From: Aliidiomarina sanyensis
Lineage (GTDB): Bacteria > Pseudomonadota > Gammaproteobacteria > Enterobacterales > Alteromonadaceae
Reading direction: 5' to 3'
Assembly: GCF_003987175.1 (NCBI RefSeq)
Contig: NZ_PIPM01000001.1
Span: 431,903-495,902 of the forward strand
DNA length: 64,000 bases
Of the stretch, positions 9,470 through 16,444 are shown piece by piece. Within the stretch, counting starts at the first letter, position 1, and each line of letters starts with the position of its first letter. The notes beneath the pieces were generated by a model. The model made no database searches. It saw only the letters and a program-made list of their open reading frames with translations, and was not told where the DNA came from. The position numbers and the translations under genes were made by a program.

Positions 9470-9975
9470 TAGTGCATTGCCTCCGCCGGTTGATTTAATC
9501 GATCCGCAAGGGCCACACGTGCGCGAGCTAAGCGGCTCATCACGGTGCCAATCGGAATCTCTAATGTTTCGGACACCTCGCGATACGACATCCCCTGGAC
9601 TGCGACGAGTACGAGGACTTCATGTTGTTCCGCAGGTAATGTAGTCATTGCCGCCCCAACAGCGCTCAGCTCCAGCGCTTGTTCTGCTTGGTCTTCCACA
9701 TGGAACTGAACTGTATCCTGAAATTGCGGGTCCGTAAGTGCATTATCGCGAACGCGTTGGGCTCGATATTCGTCTATCCACAAGTTTCGACACACACGAA
9801 AAGCCCATTGCAGCAACGCAGCGTCTTCTGGAATTGGACGCGTCAATAAACGCTCTACCGTTTGTTGCACGAGGTCATCGGCATCCGCCATTGACGTCGT
9901 TAACGAGAACGCGAAACGGCGAAGCGCCGGTAAACTACTCGCAATTTCTGCTTGCAATACGGATTTTTTCCGCAT
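9469..9975 (-). CDS. ECF-type RNA polymerase sigma factor
   Basis: Alternative sigma factor of 168 residues. Region 2 contains LRRFAFSLTTSMADADDLVQ (about 18-37) and QWAFRVCRNLWIDEYR; region 4 contains LPAEQHEVLVLVAVQGMSYREV and a helix-turn-helix ending GTVMSRLARAR. Regions 1 and 3 are absent, as in ECF factors. GAGGGGAG lies upstream of the ATG. It is divergent from the subtilase gene and coupled to its anti-sigma gene, so it probably controls this locus. Confidence 0.92.
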   Translation of the reverse strand: MRKKSVLQAEIASSLPALRRFAFSLTTSMADADDLVQQTVERLLTRPIPEDAALLQWAFRVCRNLWIDEYRAQRVRDNALTDPQFQDTVQFHVEDQAEQALELSAVGAAMTTLPAEQHEVLVLVAVQGMSYREVSETLEIPIGTVMSRLARARVALADRLNQPAEAMH

Positions 9976-10028
9976 GAAACTCCCCTCGTTTGAATGAAAC
10001 TATCTGAACTTATGAAGCTATCTTGTGG

Positions 10029-10096
10029 GGATAACGGCTCACTTACTTATTTTATTCCCGTATCTCGGAATGAATCGGTCACTTCATTCGTTATCC
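10029..10096. promoter_or_regulatory. Divergent regulatory region with GGATAACG inverted repeat
   Basis: The 169-bp gap between the ECF sigma gene and the subtilase gene holds GGATAACG on the plus strand (10029-10036) and the same octamer on the minus strand (10089-10096). Each copy points away from its own side and is placed like a -35 or an operator for divergent transcription. I could not fix matching -10 elements, so this may instead be a dimeric regulator site. Confidence 0.4.
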
Positions 10097-10144
10097 TTTC
10101 GTAAAACGAGTTTACTTTATAAACCATGAGTATAGAATTTAGAT

Positions 10145-11611
10145 ATGCGTATTTCTCTACCCGATGTATCGGCCATGACTGCCACAATCACACGAATGTC
10201 TATCGTCGTTGGCTGTTTACTTGTCAGTAACGCTTGGGCTCAGCAGATTCCCAACGTGCCTGTCGTAAACCCACCGGAACGCGTAATTGAACGCACGGTT
10301 GAACGGCACGTGGAGCGTGCGCAACGCCAAGCAGAACGCCTTGAACGGACCATTGAGCGCACCGATGCATCCGGGCCCCAACGCGCTCTCGATAACATTG
10401 TGGCTGTCACCGAGCGAGCCATTGAGCGAAGCATTGGATTCAGTGAGCACGCCATCTTACCGGAACGGCTTGCCATACTTGACCGTCAGGGCATCGAGCG
10501 GTTTGTCGAAATTGAAATCGAGCCTGGCCGACGGGCAATCGAACGGCAATGGGTTTTGCTGCTGTCGGCGGAAGAGTTTGATGCCCTTGCGACAGAAGCG
10601 CCCGAATTGTGGGGTTTTTTAAGTGAAACCGCGCATTTAAGTGGTCTTGACGCCATCCTTGCGACCTTCGTGGTTCCCCGTCATCTCGATAATAGGGAAG
10701 GCGTTCAACGACTTGTTCCATCTGCTCTCCATGATGTGCTTGATCGAAACCATGTATACCAGGCCAATCGCGCTTCTGGTCCCCCAGCATCCGCTTTCTT
10801 TGCTGATCTGCAAACCGCAGGACTGGACTGGCCAACCGCTGCCGTCTGCGAGAAACCCGTGAAAATAGGCGTGATTGATACCGGGATTGAGTATCAGCAT
10901 GAAGCATTTTCTCGCAGTGTCCGAGAGAACCGTTTCCAACGCCGCCCCTTTGTTGAAACCAGCATTGCACAGCCGGGACACCATGGAACCGCCGTGTCGG
11001 GACTTCTTATCGGGGAATCGGAGTCCTTTTCAGGCTTAGTTCCAAACGCTCACGTGTTTCACGCTGAGGTCTTCTATCGGCAATCTGAGATGCATCAGGG
11101 CGCCACGGTCACGCACCTGATTCAAGCGTTGAGCTGGTTGCATGAAGCTCAGGTGCGGGTTATCAATTTAAGCTTAAGTGGCCCACCAAACCGTCTGTTA
11201 GAGCGGACCATCGATCGGCTGACGGAACAGGGGCTGATTCTGGTTGCAGCGGTCGGCAATGAAGGACCTCATGCCGAGCCGCTCTACCCCGCTGCGTATC
11301 AACAGGTCATTGCGGTCACGGCGGTTGATCGGCATGGCGGTATTTATCGGTGGGCGAATCAAGGCGAGCATGTCGAGTTTGCCGCCTATGGTGTCTCGGT
11401 TAAAACGGTTCGCGCCAATTCGAGTTGGGGCTATGAGTCGGGAACGTCGATGGCCGCGCCTTTTGTCACTGCATTTGCGGCATGCCACGATCAAGGAACG
11501 GTGGAAGCGACTCGGCTTCACTTGCGAGAACTTGCACTCCCGCTCAGTGAAAAAGACCACAGCCCTGTATTTGGCTATGGCCTTTTACACCCGCGTACAC
11601 CCAACCGTTAA
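10145..11611 (+). CDS. Secreted subtilase-family serine peptidase (S8) with ER-repeat prodomain
   Basis: Predicted exported endopeptidase of 488 residues. After a signal sequence (MSIVVGCLLVSNAWA) comes a helical region at about 45-72 with Glu-Arg every three to four residues, then a prodomain-like stretch, then the S8 domain. The triad is visible: Asp245 in GVIDTGIEY, His280 in HHGTAVSG, Ser435 in GTSMAAPFVT, with oxyanion Asn372 in VGNEGPH. No C-terminal domain follows. It is divergent from the ECF sigma operon, and its stop overlaps the stop of the barrel protein gene by 4 bp. No strong ribosome-binding site is seen, so the start could be an internal ATG at 10175. Confidence 0.9.
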   Translation: MRISLPDVSAMTATITRMSIVVGCLLVSNAWAQQIPNVPVVNPPERVIERTVERHVERAQRQAERLERTIERTDASGPQRALDNIVAVTERAIERSIGFSEHAILPERLAILDRQGIERFVEIEIEPGRRAIERQWVLLLSAEEFDALATEAPELWGFLSETAHLSGLDAILATFVVPRHLDNREGVQRLVPSALHDVLDRNHVYQANRASGPPASAFFADLQTAGLDWPTAAVCEKPVKIGVIDTGIEYQHEAFSRSVRENRFQRRPFVETSIAQPGHHGTAVSGLLIGESESFSGLVPNAHVFHAEVFYRQSEMHQGATVTHLIQALSWLHEAQVRVINLSLSGPPNRLLERTIDRLTEQGLILVAAVGNEGPHAEPLYPAAYQQVIAVTAVDRHGGIYRWANQGEHVEFAAYGVSVKTVRANSSWGYESGTSMAAPFVTAFAACHDQGTVEATRLHLRELALPLSEKDHSPVFGYGLLHPRTPNR

Positions 11612-12543
11612 AACTGGATTCGCAAGCCCACACTTGCACGCGTCTCGGCGTAGTCAGCCGTCTCGAGGTTCGAGTCGTATTGCCCACGCTCAACGCTTCC
11701 AAGCACCCTGAGCGCACGCCATACCGGGATTTCAACCCGACTCTCGATTACATGGTGTCGATCGCTTCGTGGAGCGCCCACGGACGGATGCGTCGCCTTG
11801 TAGTCCCGATCGTGCCAGCGATAACTAAGTTGCCACCGCGCATCTCGTTGCCACAGCGAAAAGCGGTGAGAATAGCGGGCACGCACCGTCGTTCCTTGGT
11901 AAGAAAAAATCCCGTTTCGAGCATCTTCGTCATCACGGGATGCTCCCAGCAATATAAACTGACGACCCTCGCCAAAAAAGTAAAACGCATCCACGCCAGC
12001 ACCCAGTGTATCGGCATCGCGCTCAGCCAGTGTCGCGAATGATTTATCGGTTTGGTTTAGCGCAGCGCGAATATACCACTGCTCGCCGAACATTCGTGAT
12101 GCGTACAAAGCGCGCTGATGCAGGGTTAAAAATGAATCACCACCGAGATCAGCGTCGGCAAGATAATAAGCAAACCCGACCGTCCATGTGTCAAGCGCAT
12201 AGCTGAGATCGCCGTAGAGCAAATGCATGGCTAAATCAAACTCGGAGAACTGATCGTAACGCCGGTCGCTGAAACTATATCCAGCATCGAAATTCACCTG
12301 GTCAGTGGCTTGCCACTGCATGTCGACACCTAACTCGTAAACCCATGCATGATCAGGCTCACCAATGGCCGTCTCAAGCTCAGTCACGCTTACATTGCTG
12401 TTATATTCACGGGAGGCATCCGCCCGGAATTGAAAATCGACGTTGGTTTCGGTGGCTGCCACAGAATCACTTGCAAGTGAGCTTAAAACGAGTGCCGCGA
12501 TCAGCGTCAGCGCGCACCCACCGTGTTTTGAAGCGCTATACAT
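11608..12543 (-). CDS. Outer-membrane beta-barrel protein, function unknown
   Basis: A 311-residue protein with signal peptide (ALTLIAALVLSSLASDSVAA) and many alternating aromatic/polar strands, for example WTVGFAYYLADADLGG and WQLSYRWHDRDYKATHP. It ends in a C-terminal Phe (ASVGLRIQF), the usual BAM recognition signal. It resembles the barrel part of Slam/DUF560-like or DUF2860-type porin proteins, but I cannot assign a family firmly. AAGGA lies 8 nt before the ATG. It lies downstream of the Ala/Glu-rich exported protein and converges on the subtilase. Confidence 0.75.
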   Translation of the reverse strand: MYSASKHGGCALTLIAALVLSSLASDSVAATETNVDFQFRADASREYNSNVSVTELETAIGEPDHAWVYELGVDMQWQATDQVNFDAGYSFSDRRYDQFSEFDLAMHLLYGDLSYALDTWTVGFAYYLADADLGGDSFLTLHQRALYASRMFGEQWYIRAALNQTDKSFATLAERDADTLGAGVDAFYFFGEGRQFILLGASRDDEDARNGIFSYQGTTVRARYSHRFSLWQRDARWQLSYRWHDRDYKATHPSVGAPRSDRHHVIESRVEIPVWRALRVLGSVERGQYDSNLETADYAETRASVGLRIQF

Positions 12544-12584
12544 AAGAACATCCTTCTCGGAACCCTGAGAGAAAATATAAGTAG

Positions 12585-12614
12585 AAAAAAGCGAGGGGGA
12601 AAGCGCCCCCTCGC
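12585..12614 (-). terminator. Strong Rho-independent terminator after the Ala/Glu-rich gene
   Basis: GCGAGGGGG (12591-12599) pairs with CCCCCTCGC (12606-12614) around a 6-nt loop, followed on the minus strand by six T. It separates the Ala/Glu-rich gene from the barrel gene, so the latter is expressed by read-through or from its own weak promoter. Confidence 0.85.
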
Positions 12615-12629
12615 TATTCGACCGAGCAA

Positions 12630-13385
12630 TTATCCGCCAGTTGGGCGAATCCGTACCCGTTCACGAACGTTCTCACGAACCGTATCGCGGGCGGTATCAC
12701 TCACCGTTGAGCGGACGCTCTCCGATACCGTGCTACCGACTTGCCCAGCAACTTCCGCACTGACTTCCGCGCCAATACCGCCGCTTGTCTCGCTGCGCAC
12801 AATATCGGCCATCACGCCACGCATTTCACTTGCGGTGTCGCGAGCGAGTGCTGAGGTCGATTCACCGACTTGTGCCGTTGCATCTGCTGCTGCGCTCACA
12901 CCCGCTTCAGCTGTTGCTTCCGCACGCCCCTGGGCTTGTGAAACCCGCGCTTGCGCTCGCTCAAGACCCGCTTGCGCGCGCTGTTCGCCATTTTCCGCGC
13001 GTTCAGCCAAGAAGGTTAGCACCGCTTCGGCAACCGACTCGCCTTCTTCTCGCGCATTTTCAATGGTCTCGGAGAGTTGCAGACCAAACGCAACATTCGC
13101 TTCGGCTTCAGCTTCTGCTTCACCCTCAACATCCCCTTCGAACTCAGGATCCATGTCAGGGGACTCATCATCACCCGTTTCTGGGGTGCTTTCATCGTCG
13201 GCGCTTGCACCCATTTGCAAGGACGACTGGGCTGATGCTTGGGCAGACACCTGAACGCCCACTTCAACATCCGCAGATGCATCTTGCTCATCGGCGAGCG
13301 CGAGAGGTGCAGACATCCCAAGCGCCAATGCACACGACAGAGCCAATACAGATGGTTTTACAATTGCAGTTTGTTTCGCTTTCAT
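12630..13385 (-). CDS. Exported Ala/Glu-rich low-complexity protein, unknown function
   Basis: About 251 residues. A clear signal peptide ([20 protein letters not shown]) is followed by an Ala/Val/Ser stretch, a strongly acidic segment ([20 protein letters not shown]), a predicted amphipathic helix rich in Ala, Glu, Gln and Arg ([20 protein letters not shown]), and a basic C-terminus ([15 protein letters not shown]). No known domain was recognised. GGAGG is 8 nt before the ATG at 13385. It is next to the outer-membrane barrel and near the subtilase, which makes it a candidate surface polymer or protease substrate. The antisense strand has a long Ser/Ala-rich open frame that is only a composition shadow. 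Confidence 0.75.
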
Positions 13386-13479
13386 GGTCATTACCTCCAG
13401 TTGCGTCGAATGACACTTGGGTAACGGCTAATCAACGAAATCTATTCCGTAAAGATTCTGTGAATTCCCGGGAGGAAGC

Positions 13480-13505
13480 AAAAAAGGCGCTCATCGAGCG
13501 CCTTT
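13480..13505 (-). terminator. Rho-independent terminator after the 13.5-14.2 kb lipoprotein gene
   Basis: GGCGCT (13486-13491) pairs with AGCGCC (13497-13502); the minus strand continues with TTTTTT. A nearly identical stem occurs downstream of katG at 62350-62376. Confidence 0.8.
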
Positions 13506-13523
13506 CCATGCAATCAACACGAC

Positions 13524-14162
13524 TTATTCGTCGGCATAACCCCAAGGCGTTGGGGGCAGATCCACCGGTGTGGTCAGATCGAAATCGACCCGAAATTCAC
13601 GCCCTTCCCGAATTAAGCGGTACGTAAATTCTTCCGGGTAAATATACATTTGCCAAATATTCGTATTTGACGCTGGAATCCCCAACGCAGCAAACAACTC
13701 CTTTGAGTATTGATCGACCGGAAATGACTGGGAGTTTTCAAAACCAGCATCCACCGTATGCCCACCGTACATGGTCAACTCATCATAGCTACCATCGGGC
13801 ATCCGATGATCGTGTTTGAGGGAGATACCCGAACCTGTTTTCGTTAGGATCCACGTGCGCGAGTGATTGTCACCGACGTGAAATGGAATCTGTAATTCAT
13901 TTTCACTGCACTTCCGCACGTGCATAATCAAACGGCCTTCAAAACCTGAGCTCACCGGATTATTAACGCTCACCTGCCCCTCATAGGCTTTTCCACAGTG
14001 GGCGCGCAGATGCTCAAAGAATGCATCATGGGTTGGAATCGATACCAAAGGCGCAGGCTTCACAATGGGCGTGCTCGCTTGCGCCGCCGAAATATTGCTG
14101 CACCCAGTTGCAACGAGAACAGCTGCGGCCGTGAACGACAGCGTATGGACAATTTTTTTCAT
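13524..14162 (-). CDS. Exported lipoprotein of unknown function
   Basis: About 212 residues starting MKKIVHTLSFTAAAVLVATG with lipobox ATGC. The mature domain has HCGKAYEGQVSV, LIMHVRKCSENELQIPFHVG and HDHRMPDGSYDELTMYGGHT, suggesting a small beta-rich domain with two conserved-looking Cys. I do not recognise a named family with confidence. GTGGAG is 6 nt upstream of the chosen ATG. It stands alone, with its own terminator. Confidence 0.7.
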   Translation of the reverse strand: MKKIVHTLSFTAAAVLVATGCSNISAAQASTPIVKPAPLVSIPTHDAFFEHLRAHCGKAYEGQVSVNNPVSSGFEGRLIMHVRKCSENELQIPFHVGDNHSRTWILTKTGSGISLKHDHRMPDGSYDELTMYGGHTVDAGFENSQSFPVDQYSKELFAALGIPASNTNIWQMYIYPEEFTYRLIREGREFRVDFDLTTPVDLPPTPWGYADE

Positions 14163-14382
14163 GTTCGACTCCACTTTTTATGTTCATTTATATCGAAAAT
14201 CTTCGACACTCTATACACTCTAGTTATCAGATTCAAACATAGCGCGCTCATGCAACCGATACGTACGGTATTTCCATCAGTGGTCCATTCCGGCAATCTT
14301 AATAAGCACTGTGCTCGCAATCGGAATGCTCTTCCTCATGTAGTCCGCAGACTTAAGGGTTGAAAGAATTGAATTCAGAGTT

Positions 14383-15003
14383 TTACAAGGTGACTTGTTC
14401 TGCCTGATTATGCAGCGCACGGTGGAGCTCCTTCCACCTCGGTATGGCCTGTTCCATGATCTGATAAAACCGTGCGCTGTGACGAACCTCAATTAAATGA
14501 ATTAATTCGTGTACAAGCACATATTCAATTAAGGCTTCATCACGATGCGCAAGCATCATGCTTAACCAAATTTTTCGCGTTCTCACATTACAACTTCCCC
14601 ACCGGGTCTGCATGGCTCGGACACCAAAGCCGCTTGCTTTTACACCTAACCGTTGCTCCCACAGGGGAAGATACTTTTCTATCAGCGCAGCGAGTTTTCG
14701 GCGAGCCTCAGGTGAGTTATCAATCGGGGTTTGCGTAGGTGCATGGCGAAGCCGAGTTTGTTGTTTCCTGATCCATGGCAGGCGTTCGTGAAGAAACTCG
14801 CGCAGCGCACTTTCAGGGTAGCAATGTGGTGCGGAAACACGCACCCTGCCTTCACTTCCCACCACGCGCAGACGCACATTTTTCATTACTTTTCGAGTGA
14901 CTTCAATCGATACGTCAGCCACATTCAGTACATAGCTCACATGCTTTTTTTGCACGGAACGCCGTGCTTTGTCCTGTGTCTTGAAAGCCGACCAAAGCGA
15001 CAT
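14383..15003 (-). CDS. YgjP-like zinc metallopeptidase (DUF45/M48-like)
   Basis: Predicted cytoplasmic zinc peptidase of about 206 residues. It shows the family pattern: an N-terminal beta region (RVRVSAPHCYPESALREFL), the TRWGSCNVRTRKIWLS block, and the zinc motif HELIHLIEVRHSARFYQIME with two His and a downstream Glu region. The start at 15003 has AAGG upstream. The biological role of YgjP/WLM-like proteins is not settled. It is divergent from the M20 amidohydrolase gene. Confidence 0.85.
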   Translation of the reverse strand: MSLWSAFKTQDKARRSVQKKHVSYVLNVADVSIEVTRKVMKNVRLRVVGSEGRVRVSAPHCYPESALREFLHERLPWIRKQQTRLRHAPTQTPIDNSPEARRKLAALIEKYLPLWEQRLGVKASGFGVRAMQTRWGSCNVRTRKIWLSMMLAHRDEALIEYVLVHELIHLIEVRHSARFYQIMEQAIPRWKELHRALHNQAEQVTL

Positions 15004-15148
15004 GATACCTTGCAATCCTTACCACGCCTCATTTGCGCGGGAACATGAAGTTTGCGCCCCCGCACGGAGACTGCAATACTGAAGAAGTCATTCACCTTTG
15101 TATCCTAACGCTCAACAGCCTCATAGCCTATATCAAAAGGAAAAAAAC

Positions 15149-16444
15149 ATGCTGACCCGTATCGCACTTCTCAGCAGCTCTTTTTTACTCGCAACCGCGT
15201 TTATCACTCCTACGACAGCGGCTCCCGTTGAAATCTCTGATTCCCTCGAGCAAAAAGTGATTGAGTGGCGCCGCGACATTCACCAACACCCGGAACTCAG
15301 CAACCGTGAGTTTCGTACCGCTGCGCTCGTCGCTGATCACCTGCGGGCTCTTGGCCTTGAAGTTACTACAGACATTGCCCATACCGGTGTCGTTGGCATT
15401 CTTCGAGGCGGAAAACCTGGACCAAACATTGCTTTGCGCGCGGACATGGACGCCTTGCCCGTACGTGAACTCACGGATGTTCCCTTCGCATCAACCGCGA
15501 CCGGAGAATATCGAGGACGTGAAGTGCCCGTTATGCATGCCTGTGGGCATGATACCCATGTTGCCATGCTGATGGGGGCAGCCGAGTATTTAGCGGGTAT
15601 TCAAGACCAGGTGGCAGGCAACATTATGTTTATCTTCCAACCTGCCGAGGAAGGGGCACCTCCGGGTGAAGAAGGCGGAGCCGAGCTTATGCTTGCCGAA
15701 GGCTTATTTGATCTTCTTAAGCCAGAGGCTGTGATGGGTATTCACGTTTGGTCGGCTGGAACGACTGGACATATCGGGTATCGAAAAGGCCCGTTGATGG
15801 CGTCATCTGATCGCTTTGAGATTCGCGTCATTGGAGAACAAACCCATGGCTCTCGACCATGGGGTGGCGTGGATCCCATTGTGGTTGCCGGTCAAATCAT
15901 CAACAATGTGCAAACCATCGTTAGCCGCCAAATCAATATTACGCGCGCACCGGCTGTCGTTAGTTTTGGGATTGTCGAGGGCGGTGTTCGTAATAACATT
16001 ATTCCAGATGAAGTCTACCTCGAAGGAACGATCCGAAATTTCGACATGGAATTGCGACAAGAAATCTTTGAAAAACTAAAACGAACGGCAGAACATACTG
16101 CAGCCGCAAGTGGTGCCCGAGTTGAAGTAGAGATTCACGAAGGCTATCCCGTTACGATCAATGATCCTGAACTCACCGCTCGCATGTTGCCAACCATCGA
16201 GCGTGTAATTGGCGCTGATAAAATATATGAAGCAGACTTGGTCACCGGGGCAGAAGATTTCTCATTCTACGCACTGGAAGTTCCCGGCCTATTTGTCTTC
16301 CTTGGTATTACACCGCCCGATCAAGATCCAGCGACCGCGCCCAGTAACCACTCACCTTACTTTTATGTTGATGAAGATGCTCTGCGCGTCGGAACTGAAT
16401 TATTTATCAACTGGGTATTGGATTACCCAGAAGTCTCTGAGTGA
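15149..16444 (+). CDS. Exported M20-family amidohydrolase
   Basis: Metal-dependent hydrolase of N-acyl amino acids or similar amides. The ATG at 15149 begins a signal peptide (MLTRIALLSSSFLLATAF...TTAA), so the enzyme acts in the periplasm, unlike most cytoplasmic HipO/IAA-amidohydrolase relatives. The 431 residues contain WRRDIHQHPELSNRE, ALRADMDALPV, HACGHDTHVAMLMGAA, FQPAEEGAPPGEEGGAE and the late EDFSFYA, which cover the di-metal ligands including the conserved Cys. The C-terminus overlaps the convergent LOV-GGDEF-EAL gene by 22 bp. Confidence 0.92.
   Translation: MLTRIALLSSSFLLATAFITPTTAAPVEISDSLEQKVIEWRRDIHQHPELSNREFRTAALVADHLRALGLEVTTDIAHTGVVGILRGGKPGPNIALRADMDALPVRELTDVPFASTATGEYRGREVPVMHACGHDTHVAMLMGAAEYLAGIQDQVAGNIMFIFQPAEEGAPPGEEGGAELMLAEGLFDLLKPEAVMGIHVWSAGTTGHIGYRKGPLMASSDRFEIRVIGEQTHGSRPWGGVDPIVVAGQIINNVQTIVSRQINITRAPAVVSFGIVEGGVRNNIIPDEVYLEGTIRNFDMELRQEIFEKLKRTAEHTAAASGARVEVEIHEGYPVTINDPELTARMLPTIERVIGADKIYEADLVTGAEDFSFYALEVPGLFVFLGITPPDQDPATAPSNHSPYFYVDEDALRVGTELFINWVLDYPEVSE

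Noticed and set aside
12730..13627. Plus-strand Ser/Ala-rich and Arg/His-rich open frames opposite the Ala/Glu-rich gene
   Set aside because: Composition shadow of a repetitive Ala/Glu/Gln coding sequence; the minus-strand frame has a signal peptide, ribosome-binding site and terminator.
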